A stretch of 64,000 nucleotides of DNA from Henricia sp. BOLD:AAB3569 (GCA_037783545.1 JBBELK010000666.1:913001-977000), one strand, 5' to 3'; counted from the first letter of the stretch, positions 63,401 to 63,853 are shown. A program made the numbers and translations. Notes: a model not told the origin generated them from the sequence alone.

Positions 63401-63853
63401 CTGGACTGTCCTGAGGCTGACCACTACAGAAGCCGTCCTTGGTAGGATGACCATGCCGAGATACCTGAGGCATGAAGGTATTATTAAGATATTAACACTG
63501 GTTGCAGATTGAAATTACATTCTTACTTTAACCAAATACAGGCTGAGAGAATTTGTGGTCCTAATCAGGATTCGAACCTCCAACAACACTGGACAAATGT
63601 TCTATACAGCAGTATTAATGTACCCAGTGTGCCAAATCCTGATGAGGGCATTATTAATTATCTTGTTTTCTTTCTTATAGTTTAATAATGGTAAAGCACA
63701 TGTAATAAACAAAATAAAGGAGACAATCATACTAACCTGAATGATATTATGTAGATGCTTGGTGTCCTCCCAGACCCACCATACTCTGTCTTCAGGATGG
63801 ACTCGAAGCACCTTAGGATCAAAGCCAGTATCACTCACTGTGATGCAGTGATC
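3293..63853 (-). CDS. Large multi-domain cupredoxin / CHB_HEX_C / FN3 protein, internal part of gene (33 exons)
   Basis: Manual gene model. Thirty-three exons join with GT/AG sites and matching phases at every junction, giving 6312 bp, 2104 codons and no internal stop; chance cannot easily produce this. Domains in order: three cupredoxin-like beta-barrels (residues about 1-94, 95-181, 200-296), a CHB_HEX_C-like sandwich (302-385), FN3-like domains (421-514, 515-607, possibly 608-653), an acidic low-complexity stretch (654-1022), then FN3-like domains to the end (about 1023-1115, 1125-1213, 1214-1315, 1340-1439, 1455-1546, 1555-1660, 1665-1775, 1776-1870, 1943-2060, 2065 on). FN3 signatures include VQLTWHPP, TLSWLPG and FILEWGEP. 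Both the first and last exons lie outside the window. No signal peptide or membrane helix is visible, so extracellular or intracellular location is open. The function is unknown; a binding or scaffold role would be typical of FN3 arrays. I know no named orthologue. Confidence 0.85.
3545..3625. repeat. Dispersed repeat, copy 1
   Basis: The stretch around gccatcttgtagggcagttt and ttgttccttgaggacgtgca recurs in reverse orientation at about 47040-47106. Part of it also resembles the intronic part of the array C unit. Confidence 0.55.
3683..3899. mobile_element. MITE-like element family 1, degraded copy
   Basis: Shares its interior and ends with the elements at 58552-58860 and 62363-62636. The right end reads gggataaaggtc, the left end tagacctgtgtctcc, remnants of an inverted terminal repeat. 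It encodes nothing. Confidence 0.7.
4018..4045. repeat. AAT microsatellite
   Basis: Run of aat repeats, possibly the tail of a neighbouring retroposon. Confidence 0.8.
4058..4661. mobile_element. MITE-like element with inverted ends (about 600 bp)
   Basis: The left end atatgggtcattcc and the right end ggaatgacccatat are exact inverted copies, and similarity continues inward (ggggaccca-like versus gggtccc). No coding capacity is seen. It fills most of the intron between exons 32 and 33. Confidence 0.65.
4662..5300. other. Intron sequence without recognised feature
   Basis: Unique-looking AT-rich intron. It contains an exact short hairpin at about 5178-5205 (ccatatacctattaggtata). The overlapping short open frames on both strands show no domain. 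Confidence 0.5.
5301..5400 (+). mobile_element. tRNA-derived SINE head (family C)
   Basis: A tRNA-like A box (cagctggtagagcatctg) and B box (gggttcgaatccc) in the right order and spacing. The leader gcaacaccgagagaa is shared with copies at 25140-25260 and 38690-38775. The anticodon arm has an extra base, so this is not a functional tRNA. Confidence 0.75.
5431..5607 (-). CDS. Exon 32: FN3 strands B-C'
   Basis: 177 bp, phase 2 to 2, residues 1979-2037. GDIHVEWSLQQEHGTADEQG and IVGYDVTWSSSVDGEERVTR are clear FN3 strands. The acceptor is ctcctcctttgaag; the later ttgcag would give a stop in the required phase. Donor gtaacc. Confidence 0.8.
5720..5815. repeat. Short tandem repeat, about 26-bp unit, 4 copies
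   Basis: Repeats of tttgcatagttttgggcac with changes. A related single unit occurs at about 34548. Confidence 0.7.
6050..6420. repeat. Low-complexity region with a C-rich tract at 6240-6310
   Basis: AT-rich flanks surround about 70 bases of nearly pure C with A, T or G interruptions on the plus strand. The opposite strand is G-rich with many runs of three or more G and could form G-quadruplex structure. The Pro-rich open frame here is a composition artefact. Confidence 0.8.
6412..6676 (-). mobile_element. tRNA-derived SINE (family B), near full length
   Basis: On the minus strand: tRNA-like head at about 6672-6597 with B box gggggttcgatcccc, then a body containing cccttggcaaggcactt, and a tail of att repeats. 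The body recurs, head-less, at 24165-24300 and in fragments at 8090-8170 and 8895-8935. Confidence 0.8.
6780..8090. other. Intron sequence, no gene recognised
   Basis: Between exons 31 and 32. Holds a GC-richer stretch with the inverted words cggtacgaccgtacc around 7318-7335 and two similar blocks gacttgtacacgtctgcttc / gacttgcacaagtttgcttc (7383 and 7503). Nothing coding is supported. Confidence 0.5.
8226..8334 (-). CDS. Exon 31: FN3 strand A
   Basis: 109 bp, phase 1 to 2, residues 1943-1978. IFPIPPPGNIVKLTAKFHPS opens an FN3; the end is acidic. The donor gtaagt is strong. The acceptor (ccatggaaag) is the very tip of a long foldback element, and the open frame upstream of it is broken in the alternative acceptors. 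Confidence 0.72.
8335..8812. repeat. Long foldback element touching the acceptor of exon 31
   Basis: The arms run from 8335 to about 8605 and from about 8615 to 8812; the right arm lacks some 60 bases present on the left. Outer ends: ctttccatggtaaagggggc and its inverted match ccccctttaccgtgaaaag. The arms meet at a centre built of cgtaaccgggacgg / ccgtcccggttacg. No coding region lies inside. Confidence 0.85.
9190..9365. repeat. Degenerate tandem repeat of gcgaagtgg-type words
   Basis: Loosely periodic repeats of tttgggcgaagtgg and variants. An AT-rich intron surrounds it. Confidence 0.55.
9592..9870 (-). CDS. Exon 30: FN3 strands C-G
   Basis: 279 bp, phase 1 to 1, residues 1850-1942. RRILLGYRLQLNGTTHAYLQ and AQSYQVILAAITTTDRSLSR complete the FN3 begun in exon 29; the tail SKEPNWLDSSDVS links to the next. 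There is no ATG in the frame, so simple ORF scans miss it. Acceptor ccttcag, donor gttggt. Confidence 0.83.
9979..10064. repeat. Foldback (hairpin) element
   Basis: Inverted arms such as cgcagctccat / atggagctgc, flanked by gggccaaattt / aatttggcgcg. Short MITE-like hairpin in the intron before exon 30. Confidence 0.7.
10260..10835. other. Intron sequence, nothing recognised
   Basis: AT-rich, without clear repeats, between exons 29 and 30. Short open frames show no domain. Confidence 0.45.
10836..11570 (-). CDS. Exon 29: rest of one FN3, a complete FN3 and the start of a third
   Basis: 735 bp, phase 1 to 1, residues 1605-1849. LRIYVTTLHDDC finishes strand C of the exon 28 domain and ESTSYSLHLVTITDE its F strand. 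A complete domain follows from PPSNLRCDFSEDGVAVLMW through KYEVQWTQV and LVQGHVYCFIVSAI, interrupted by a basic loop KTSKRKSKKRSR that could act as a nuclear-localisation-like or cleavage motif. A third begins at APDMIITGFAPSWLDLYWEK. One of the clearest coding exons in the window. Confidence 0.92.
11790..11861 (-). tRNA. tRNA-like sequence (pseudogene or SINE head)
   Basis: 72 bp. The acceptor stem (ggcttta with tggagcc) pairs fully counting G-T pairs, and A box, anticodon stem (tctgc/gcaga) and B box ggttcaaatcc are in place. The anticodon loop acgttaa lacks T at position 33 and the T stem has two mismatches. A working tRNA is unlikely. Confidence 0.6.
12073..16911 (-). repeat. Array B: exon-intron minisatellite over exon 28, 157-158 bp units
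   Basis: About 31 copies. Unit = last 115 bp of exon 28 (SPPEPPSKL...GAEVR), donor gtatga, 43 bp of intron. Common variants: ggtggatgcc versus ggtgagtgcc, agactgg versus ggactgg, and small deletions. A block of seven units is itself duplicated with a 1104-bp offset (see findings). Confidence 0.95.
16796..16969 (-). CDS. Exon 28: FN3 strands A-B with unique 5' part
   Basis: 174 bp, phase 1 to 1, residues 1547-1604. SPPEPPSKLTAALVSSNTVQ and LTWHPPREKGAEVR are consensus FN3. The unique first 58 bp (STLSEYDVPVLSEERSLN) identify this as the true exon; its last 115 bp plus 43 bp of intron are the unit of array B, which fills the following intron. Confidence 0.85.
17000..17620. other. Intron sequence, nothing recognised
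   Basis: Between exons 27 and 28. Overlapping open frames of about 90 codons on both strands have no domain signature. Confidence 0.45.
17625..17842 (+). mobile_element. 3' end of a non-LTR retrotransposon or related retroposon
   Basis: AT-rich sequence ending in cgctgttggatttgg and a run of aaat/taaa repeats. The same type of end (ctgctgttggat plus aaata repeats) closes the LINE fragment at 22110-22601, which suggests a shared family. Confidence 0.55.
18066..18158 (-). CDS. Exon 27: FN3 strands E-G
   Basis: 93 bp, phase 1 to 1, residues 1516-1546. LLIDGLEVGTEYCITVEARG is a near-consensus FN3 L-x-x-G-T-x-Y-x-x-x-V-x-A strand. Acceptor cacctgtag, donor gtgagt. Confidence 0.85.
18160..18558. 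other. Intron between exons 26 and 27, nothing recognised
   Basis: About 400 bp without repeats or coding signatures. Confidence 0.45.
18559..18633 (-). CDS. Exon 26: small FN3 exon, strands C-C'
   Basis: 75 bp, phase 1 to 1, residues 1491-1515. AEDYLVTWRKVSEMSKG is the FN3 C strand (Y-x-V-x-W). Without it the FN3 of exons 25 and 27 lacks its middle. The acceptor is gatatcag; the alternative acceptor 9 bases upstream gives a stop. Confidence 0.78.
18640..19310. other. Intron between exons 25 and 26, nothing recognised
   Basis: AT-rich. Several open frames of 60-90 codons without domain similarity. Confidence 0.45.
19317..19469 (-). CDS. Exon 25: inter-domain segment and FN3 strands A-B
   Basis: 153 bp, phase 1 to 1, residues 1440-1490. 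PAPSRVWCELVTGHSVVAVW has the FN3 P-x-x-x-x-V...V-x-x-W pattern and its Asp-Pro end joins exon 26 (AEDYLVTW). Acceptor ttttggcag, donor gtgaga. Confidence 0.83.
19475..20340. other. Intron between exons 24 and 25, nothing recognised
   Basis: No tandem or inverted repeat stands out; short open frames only. Confidence 0.45.
20345..20510 (-). CDS. Exon 24: FN3-like domain, second half
   Basis: 166 bp, phase 0 to 1, residues 1385-1439. GFILLKDSHPDPVGILPAAV, then ATLSDIQSGSSLTIQVLALT, equivalent to FN3 strands C' to G. Acceptor ccttgcag, donor gtatcc. Confidence 0.84.
20683..20889 (-). CDS. Exon 23: FN3 end and FN3-like domain, first half
   Basis: 207 bp, phase 0 to 0, residues 1316-1384. AHAGWTSIKKDHTTEATC closes the previous domain; VAVDLRVKRIHAGGIDVAWA is a divergent FN3 strand A-B pair. 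Acceptor gctcacag, donor gtgagg. Confidence 0.84.
20939..21034. repeat. Dispersed repeat, about 95 bp, copy 1
   Basis: The words aggggctgtc, gttgtcaacattttcac and ccctgaaatactact occur in the same order at 57048-57136. Probably a short interspersed element fragment. Confidence 0.7.
21482..21607. repeat. Foldback element with about 50-bp arms
   Basis: Left arm gggataaaaagttggtttgg onward and right arm ending ccaaacctacttttaatccc. The inner parts ttaaaaccggctag / ctagccggttttaa pair exactly. Confidence 0.82.
21800..21930. repeat. 44-bp tandem repeat, 3 copies
   Basis: Unit containing aggattgacaccata and gtaggcccatttca, three adjacent copies with few changes. Confidence 0.85.
21966..22056. repeat. 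Half copy of the foldback family seen at 54402-54600
   Basis: atattgactg, gtgcaaactatcgtccc and gacaggcctg-like words appear in the same order as in the left arm at 54408-54480. Confidence 0.6.
22110..22605 (+). mobile_element. 5'-truncated non-LTR retrotransposon (LINE) remnant
   Basis: The plus-strand frame at 22190-22345 ends HVPRSRVEV...FVSRISSTYNRLHETCDVF, then PTLNSFRTQIYR and a stop. This resembles the conserved C-terminal tail of CR1/L2-like reverse transcriptase proteins (R-x-x-x-x-x-W/Y-N-x-L, then S-x-x-x-F-R/K). An AT-rich 3' part and an aaata tail follow. Inactive. Confidence 0.6.
22659..22785 (-). CDS. Exon 22: FN3-like domain, second half
   Basis: 127 bp, phase 2 to 0, residues 1273-1315. 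VFVNGKLHGEVKAKLP continues exon 21 and YVLRNLKIKDGCQYSVMIK gives the L-x-x-x-x-x-Y-x-V strand. A basic segment, PRKHTHHK, separates the strands. Confidence 0.84.
22985..23342 (+). mobile_element. tRNA-Ser-type SINE (family A), diverged copy
   Basis: Body words tgcccttaagcaaggcat, tggaagggatgta, cactccttcacgaagagtaa and ggggattccccggtgtctct follow the order seen at 39464-39836 and 51643-51996 (those are on the minus strand). An extra segment about 23070-23225 interrupts it. Confidence 0.7.
23832..24021 (-). CDS. Exon 21: FN3 end and start of the next FN3-like domain
   Basis: 190 bp, phase 1 to 2, residues 1210-1272. GTKHYLTVCLVTTTAGQTNA closes the domain from exon 20; EIPEVPIIKQ and DGVVIVWPRQRNKQVTLYR open another. 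Acceptor ctacatgtag, donor gttagt. Confidence 0.85.
24022..24160. other. Intron, start of a MITE/SINE patch
   Basis: Contains agggtggattc at 24130, a word that also ends elements near 60345 and 62140. Confidence 0.4.
24160..24305 (-). mobile_element. SINE family B body fragment
   Basis: Matches the body of the element at 6430-6550 (accatttcgcttcaactagg, ttagattgtggcattc) but lacks the tRNA-like head. Confidence 0.75.
24589..24869 (-). CDS. Exon 20: end of one FN3 domain and most of the next
   Basis: 281 bp, phase 2 to 1, residues 1116-1209. After a His/Lys-rich loop (HHKKHDHHHVIKRS) a new FN3 begins at KPQPPNVMIKAIGLQQVTLS with WLPG, then NVVGYQLTHNGKP and IKNLQP. Acceptor tgtttgcag, donor gtgagt. 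The poly-His-like loop is unusual for FN3. Confidence 0.87.
25135..25262 (-). mobile_element. tRNA-derived SINE (family C)
   Basis: On the minus strand: leader gcaacattgagagaataa, then catagctcaactagtagagc (A box) and ggctcgaatcccc (B box). The same order occurs at 38690-38775 and 5301-5400. Confidence 0.75.
25370..25680 (+). mobile_element. LINE-like 3' untranslated end
   Basis: Ends with ggaccccaatggaaacca, ccctgggtaaataaatgg and an aaata tail, the usual look of a CR1-type 3' end in marine invertebrates. No coding part remains. Confidence 0.5.
25900..28300 (-). repeat. Array C: exon-intron minisatellite over exon 19, 136-bp units
   Basis: About 17 copies plus a diverged one at 25900-25985. 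Unit = last 71 bp of exon 19 (ending GLTENTTYR), donor gtacag and 65 bp of intron. Two main forms alternate: gtacaaagacctg and gtatgaacacctg. The second copy from the top (28140-28200) is visibly diverged. Confidence 0.94.
28215..28325 (-). CDS. Exon 19: FN3-like domain, second half
   Basis: 111 bp, phase 2 to 2, residues 1079-1115. The end, VFIPSGLTENTTYR, is a textbook FN3 L-x-x-x-x-x-Y-x strand and continues in exon 20 as VTVHAMY. The last 71 bp plus 65 bp of intron are the unit of array C. The copy given is the most upstream and has a unique 5' part beginning QEVFNDDTGKTD. Confidence 0.83.
28326..29170. other. Intron between exons 18 and 19, upstream of array C
   Basis: Nothing recognised except a B-box-like word ggattcgaaccaggg at about 29159, right at the end of array D. 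Confidence 0.45.
29172..34397 (-). repeat. Array D: exon-intron minisatellite over exon 18, 169-178 bp units
   Basis: About 31 copies. Unit = last 126 or so bases of exon 18 (QPTNAELHIRW...FDIPTHSR), donor gtaaag, about 43 bp of intron. Recurrent variants are a 3-bp insertion (tttgcaccc) and a 6-bp insertion (cacacacgtacag), both keeping the codon frame inside the exon part. The 169-bp period does not keep frame from copy to copy. Confidence 0.95.
34266..34435 (-). CDS. Exon 18: FN3-like domain, first half
   Basis: 170 bp, phase 0 to 2, residues 1023-1078. DEVSLPSPVV starts the domain, ELHIRWVTAAIQHTQYTLHH and YSVFVQGSQFDIP match FN3 strands B-C'. The acceptor gtttttccccag is strong. Most of the exon with its donor forms array D; only this upstream copy has the true 5' end. 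Confidence 0.83.
34436..35161. other. Intron between exons 17 and 18, nothing firm
   Basis: Contains a single unit related to the 5720 repeat (catttgcatggttttggg) and a patch attaaaatacaaaaatgga similar to the centre of the foldback at 55417-55622. Confidence 0.45.
35162..36137 (-). CDS. Exon 17: long acidic Ser/Asn/Asp-rich segment
   Basis: 976 bp, phase 2 to 0, residues 697-1022, by far the longest exon. The sequence is rich in D, N, S, E, Q and K with few hydrophobics, and has scattered His/Cys near HHCDATP and MDCSQMD. It is likely a disordered spacer between the N-terminal cupredoxin/FN3 block and the C-terminal FN3 block. The open frame runs from acceptor ctgtaaag to donor gtattt. A 325-codon frame without stops in this base composition is strong support. 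Confidence 0.85.
36240..38720 (-). repeat. Array K: 82-84 bp tandem repeat made from a SINE head
   Basis: About 29 copies. On the minus strand each unit reads gagtatacca..gtgcctcatagctctgctgg ttgagcatctgcccaatgtg and ends ggtcttgggg. It therefore holds the A box and anticodon region of a tRNA-like SINE (family C). The B box (gggtttcaaatccc-like; plus-strand cgggatttgaaccc at 36249) is present only in the terminal unit. It sits in the intron just upstream of exon 17. Confidence 0.9.
38690..38775 (-). mobile_element. SINE family C 5' end bordering array K
   Basis: Minus strand: caacaccaagagaataa, then gtgcctcatagctcagctga. This unit has an intact leader, marking the original 5' end of the SINE from which array K arose. 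Confidence 0.7.
38781..39021. mobile_element. MITE-like element with 33-bp inverted ends
   Basis: The ends tgtacactgaacacaattat and aatatttttgctgagtgtaca-type invert onto each other; the inner part ataaacgccccatgt pairs exactly. 241 bp, non-coding. Confidence 0.8.
39295..39424 (-). CDS. Exon 16: low-complexity linker
   Basis: 130 bp, phase 1 to 2, residues 654-696. Rich in Ser, Pro, Gln and Asn (for example NTPQESSQPLPSKRS). No start codon lies in the frame; support comes from the open frame, acceptor ttacag, donor gtgagg and agreement of phase on both sides. Confidence 0.65.
39430..39460. repeat. Fragment resembling a Tc1/mariner terminal repeat
   Basis: tacagttgtagtcggaagtt followed by tacat is very close to the terminal sequence of Tc1-type transposons of the fish Sleeping Beauty group. 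Only this short piece is visible, next to a SINE tail. Confidence 0.4.
39464..39836 (-). mobile_element. tRNA-Ser-type SINE (family A), full length
   Basis: Minus strand: tRNA-like head beginning tatggccgagcggcc, body with gagcaaggcactcaacca and ttcggaagggttg, and a tail of aat repeats at the low end. About 370 bp. Nearly colinear with the copy in array G. Confidence 0.85.
40287..40466. repeat. 50-bp tandem repeat next to the donor of exon 15
   Basis: Three to four copies of a unit containing ttataagcagaatgttgtat and taacagtgctcttatt, beginning about 15 bases inside the intron. Confidence 0.85.
40482..40619 (-). CDS. Exon 15: beta-rich segment, possibly an FN3-like domain
   Basis: 138 bp, phase 1 to 1, residues 608-653. 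Alternating hydrophobic strands such as ELHLTLPLCLDN and GKLYLTIMEGSG suggest a beta-sandwich piece, but the FN3 assignment is weak. A 50-bp tandem repeat starts within about 20 bp of its donor. Confidence 0.72.
40970..44069 (-). repeat. Array E: whole-exon minisatellite over exon 14, 153-bp units and short forms
   Basis: About 22 copies. The 153-bp unit holds about 20 bp of upstream intron with acceptor gtgtaaacag, the full 109-bp exon, donor gtaaga and about 24 bp of intron. Between adjacent copies the gt-to-ag distance is 44 bp. Several units (41130, 41250, 43360, 43480, 43750) lack the acceptor and 5' part of the exon. Confidence 0.94.
43937..44045 (-). CDS. Exon 14: FN3-like domain, second half; first of about 22 tandem copies
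   Basis: 109 bp, phase 0 to 1, residues 572-607. YKTCVLTLPERAPHQAPVAV and VLAMPGATS supply the last FN3 strands after exon 13. The whole exon with acceptor (gtaaacag) and donor (gtaagatt) is the unit of array E; the copy given is the most upstream. Because its length is not a multiple of three, inclusion of two copies would shift the frame. Confidence 0.78.
44071..44746. other. Intron between exons 13 and 14, nothing recognised
   Basis: AT-rich, without repeats or coding signs. Confidence 0.5.
44747..44917 (-). CDS. Exon 13: FN3-like domain, first half
   Basis: 171 bp, phase 0 to 0, residues 515-571. TIALVWTSLDDLFPPGSVDY and LVYVDGRERKDCQ resemble FN3 strands B-C'. The acceptor and first 50 or so bases are repeated about 20 times upstream as array F; this copy is the only one that continues into the rest of the exon. 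Confidence 0.83.
44866..46815 (-). repeat. Array F: acceptor-side minisatellite upstream of exon 13, 94-bp units
   Basis: About 20 copies. Unit = 3' end of the intron with acceptor gattccacag, about 50 bp of exon 13 (QASCPTIYELGGPILS) and about 9 bp of junction sequence. Unlike A-D and G it extends upstream of the exon, so each unit carries a 3' splice site. Variants alternate ttgtattaac / cgtattaat and ctagctc / ctggctc. Confidence 0.94.
47040..47106. repeat. Dispersed repeat, copy 2 (inverted relative to 3545-3625)
   Basis: tgtcctcaaggaacaaagaa and acaagacgccagctattcga are the reverse complement, with few changes, of the 3545-3625 sequence. Confidence 0.6.
47138..47290 (-). CDS. Exon 12: FN3-like domain, strands C'-G
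   Basis: 153 bp, phase 0 to 0, residues 464-514. LYVNGICYHNDL continues exon 11, and VEGLAGDQTYIIYVIAQPKD carries the FN3 L-x-P/A-x-x-x-Y-x-x-x-V-x-A strand. Acceptor aaatttcag, donor gtacct. Confidence 0.85.
47291..48180. other. Intron between exons 11 and 12
   Basis: No gene. A purine/pyrimidine alternating gcgtgtgtgc/cgcgcg-rich patch lies at 48000-48070. Confidence 0.5.
48186..48326. repeat. Foldback element abutting the donor of exon 11
   Basis: Arms: ttcgggtgatatgagaatat (left) and atattctcatatcaccctga (right), with outer parts tggatgtc / ggccatcca-like. The right end lies a few bases from the exon 11 donor. Confidence 0.82.
48329..48457 (-). CDS. Exon 11: FN3-like domain, strands A-C
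   Basis: 129 bp, phase 0 to 0, residues 421-463. SSMEIYWDLPSIPYRGELKAYQ follows FN3 logic: hydrophobic strand with Trp, loop with Pro, then a G-x-x-x-x-Y-x strand. The intron begins with a foldback sequence a few bases past the donor. Confidence 0.82.
48458..49056. other. Intron between exons 10 and 11, nothing recognised
   Basis: A short direct duplication of actctagggcactgcatcta at 48580-48610; otherwise unique-looking sequence. Confidence 0.5.
49057..49168 (-). CDS. Exon 10: acidic linker
   Basis: 112 bp, phase 2 to 0, residues 383-420. The split Lys codon is completed across the intron. The exon encodes TSSEDEDSVSMATDDFDTD and a short Pro/Gly tail, a probably unstructured acidic linker. 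The acceptor has a long pyrimidine tract ending cctcttcag. The hydrophobic run just before it in the open frame is intron. Confidence 0.78.
49274..49380 (-). CDS. Exon 9: CHB_HEX_C-like domain, second half
   Basis: 107 bp, phase 0 to 2, residues 348-382. SGLHIIRAIAISSGALPSG matches the second half of the CHB_HEX_C domain (x-G-x-x-x-I-R-A-x-A-x-x-x-G-x-x-x-S). It lies about 5.7 kb downstream of exon 8, separated by array G. Donor gtgagt. Confidence 0.82.
51643..51996 (-). mobile_element. tRNA-Ser-type SINE (family A) inserted in array G
   Basis: Minus strand: head ggtaccgtggccgagtggtt with a long variable arm and B box gcgggttcgaatccg; the acceptor stem ggtaccg/cggtacc is perfect. The loop ctcgcaa is close to the tRNA-Ser loop. 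The body and tail (att repeats) match 39464-39836. About 354 bp. Confidence 0.88.
54402..54827. mobile_element. Foldback element inserted in array G
   Basis: It splits a repeat unit between ctggtata and agccatctaacg, with tata at both borders (possible target duplication). The left half is a near-perfect hairpin: aaatattgactgctc ... ggcaggcctgctattttccc against its inverted copy up to 54580. The right half has two direct copies of tttgacctatgacgca and ends atgaggtatata, inverted to 54586-54604. Confidence 0.82.
55108..55250 (-). CDS. Exon 8: CHB_HEX_C-like domain, first half
   Basis: 143 bp, phase 1 to 0, residues 300-347. ILYTLDGSIPELHG is the hallmark Y-T-x-D-G-x-x-P of the chitobiase/hexosaminidase C-terminal domain family. 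The last 55 bp plus 48 bp of the following intron form the unit of array G, so dozens of further donors lie downstream. Confidence 0.82.
55417..55623. repeat. Foldback element with about 85-bp arms
   Basis: Left arm ataataagtcacgcaggcta ... attaaaatacaaaaa; right arm tttttgtattttaaagagca ... agcctgcgtgacttatt. MITE-like, non-coding. Confidence 0.82.
55975..56425 (+). mobile_element. MITE-like element family 2, copy 1
   Basis: Ends atgcatagttccgag and gtcggaactatgcat. The interior (gattcattggagaaaactca, gtgattggtcggcgggttcg) matches 59772-60214 in reverse orientation. About 450 bp. Confidence 0.85.
56430..56768. other. Intron just downstream of exon 7, nothing recognised
   Basis: AT-rich with a short ca run near 56668. 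Confidence 0.45.
56769..57006 (-). CDS. Exon 7: cupredoxin-like domain 3, main part
   Basis: 238 bp, phase 0 to 1, residues 221-299. GQSVLWSWKG, then ETHNIVH (ligand-position His), then FEEPGAYYETSEGAPG and the final strand VGVVNVQ give a full cupredoxin pattern. A Cys lies just before VGVV, but the usual C-x-H-x-M loop is absent, so copper binding is doubtful. Confidence 0.85.
57048..57136. repeat. Dispersed repeat, about 90 bp, copy 2
   Basis: Matches 20939-21034 in the same orientation (aaggggctgtc, gttgtcaacattttcaca, cccctgaaatactac). Confidence 0.7.
57292..58345 (-). repeat. Array H: six tandem copies of complete exon 6, 175-177 bp units
   Basis: Each unit has about 30 bp of upstream intron, acceptor ttttgcag, the 117-bp exon, donor gtaagg and downstream intron. 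The intervening intron is 60 bp in 177-bp units. Exon 6 is phase 0-0, so any number of copies keeps the frame. Copies differ at few positions (the lowest two units are 175 bp). Confidence 0.94.
58213..58329 (-). CDS. Exon 6: start of cupredoxin-like domain 3; one of six tandem exon copies
   Basis: 117 bp, phase 0 to 0, residues 182-220, ending in GFKPPAVSIHR, which leads straight into GQSVLWSW of exon 7. The coordinates are those of the most upstream copy; five more nearly identical copies follow at 175-177 bp spacing, each with its own acceptor (ttttgcag) and donor (gtaagg). Which copy or copies are used cannot be told from the DNA. Confidence 0.75.
58552..58860 (+). mobile_element. MITE-like element family 1, best copy
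   Basis: Inverted ends tagacctttatcacggtgtg and cacaccgtgataaaggtcta. The interior carries aatgaatgtaaccaaagcga and gatcaagaaaatgcacagcg, shared with the other two copies. About 309 bp, non-coding. Confidence 0.88.
58890..58945. repeat. 23-bp tandem repeat, 2.5 copies
   Basis: Copies of tgctattgcatgtgtccatt and cc. Confidence 0.85.
59129..59213 (-). CDS. Exon 5: cupredoxin-like domain 2, C-terminal strands
   Basis: 85 bp, phase 2 to 0, residues 153-181. RFSNPGVYHYYS matches the cupredoxin strand F-x-x-x-P-G-x-Y-x-Y. Phases agree with exon 4 upstream and exon 6 downstream. Its acceptor and 5' part recur at about 59410 and 59620 as additional upstream copies. Confidence 0.75.
59129..59680 (-). 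repeat. Array I: acceptor-side duplication upstream of exon 5, about 208-bp units
   Basis: About 2.4 copies. Each has the intron end atgttacattacag (or a variant) and the first part of exon 5 (CCALRFSNPG). Between them lies an element-like piece with tgcaatgcgcgttgctttga and gcggtgtggcaggaatttgg. Only the lowest copy continues into the full exon. Confidence 0.82.
59690..59766 (+). mobile_element. SINE/retroposon tail
   Basis: gcgccttgcatcctcaggta, ggcgctatataagtacag, then tta repeats: a common 3' end of marine invertebrate SINEs. Confidence 0.55.
59772..60214 (-). mobile_element. MITE-like element family 2, copy 2 (inverted)
   Basis: Same ends (atgcatagtgccgac ... cggaactatgcat) and interior as 55975-56425, opposite orientation. 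The two copies bracket exons 7 to 5 and array H. Confidence 0.85.
60597..61170. repeat. 33-bp tandem array, about 17 copies
   Basis: Unit: ggcagccatcctaggggcaa then taacattaagaac. Nearly invariant; changes such as aacgcc and aagcac are single-base. The 33-bp period gives open frames on both strands, which are artefacts. It lies in the intron between exons 4 and 5. Confidence 0.96.
61390..61565 (-). CDS. Exon 4: cupredoxin-like domain 2, N-terminal part
   Basis: 176 bp, phase 0 to 2, residues 95-152. QPDPVLAQTYDCVAWVW parallels the F-x-P and V-x-W strands of domain 1, and a His follows in RKHGLTQL. The acceptor lies only about 10 bp from a 15-bp tandem array that reads as repeated pyrimidine-rich, branch-site-like sequence on this strand. 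Confidence 0.8.
61572..61755. repeat. 15-bp tandem array next to the acceptor of exon 4
   Basis: About 12 copies of ggggttaatatagag with minor changes. On the transcribed strand each copy reads ctctatattaacccc. Confidence 0.95.
61890..62150. repeat. Foldback/MITE-like patch
   Basis: gtgtgtcgctttgagaaa near 61940 and ttctcaaagcgacgcaag near 62093 are inverted; the end word gtgtgaatccaccct also ends a patch at about 60335-60350 and has an inverted counterpart agggtggattc at 24130. Confidence 0.6.
62363..62636 (-). mobile_element. MITE-like element family 1, inverted copy
   Basis: Left end gagacctttatatcatgtcg, right end ccacaccgtgataaaggtct. The interior is the reverse complement of 58552-58860. 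Confidence 0.85.
62637..62885 (+). mobile_element. SINE-like element with tRNA-like head
   Basis: ccacagctgagtggtgtagt (A-box-like) and gttgtgggttcaagtgcc (B-box-like), then the body gcccatggacaagacactta and ctacccaaacgaagatgggt, typical of tRNA-derived SINEs. It directly follows the MITE. Confidence 0.65.
62916..62967 (-). CDS. Exon 3: cupredoxin-like domain 1, last strand
   Basis: 52 bp, phase 2 to 0, residues 77-94. The split Ser codon is completed across the intron and the exon reads LPKLYGAVVAV, the last beta strand of a cupredoxin fold (G-x-V-x-V). The His and Met of a type 1 copper loop are not evident. Donor gtaag, acceptor ctgcag. Confidence 0.8.
63352..63464 (-). CDS. Exon 2: cupredoxin-like domain 1, central part
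   Basis: 113 bp, phase 0 to 2, residues 40-76. Contains a Cys in DGFCSGQP and the strand FSDGGVVYYQ, equivalent to the F-x-F-x-x-x-G-x-Y-x-Y strand of cupredoxins. The residue after YY is Gln where copper proteins usually carry the Cys ligand. Confidence 0.82.
63555..63630 (-). mobile_element. tRNA-like SINE remnant
   Basis: Minus strand gaggttcgaatcctgattag is a clear B box; no good A box remains. Confidence 0.4.
63737..63853 (-). CDS. Exon 1 of the model: cupredoxin-like domain 1, N-terminal half
   Basis: 117 bp, phase 0 to 0, residues 1-39. The acceptor is cctttttcag, the donor gttagt. The segment GFDPKVLRVHPEDRVWWVW followed by HNIIQ is a classic cupredoxin opening: beta strand, F-x-P, then a V-x-W strand and a His in the position of the first copper ligand. 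Earlier exons lie beyond 64000. Confidence 0.85.
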
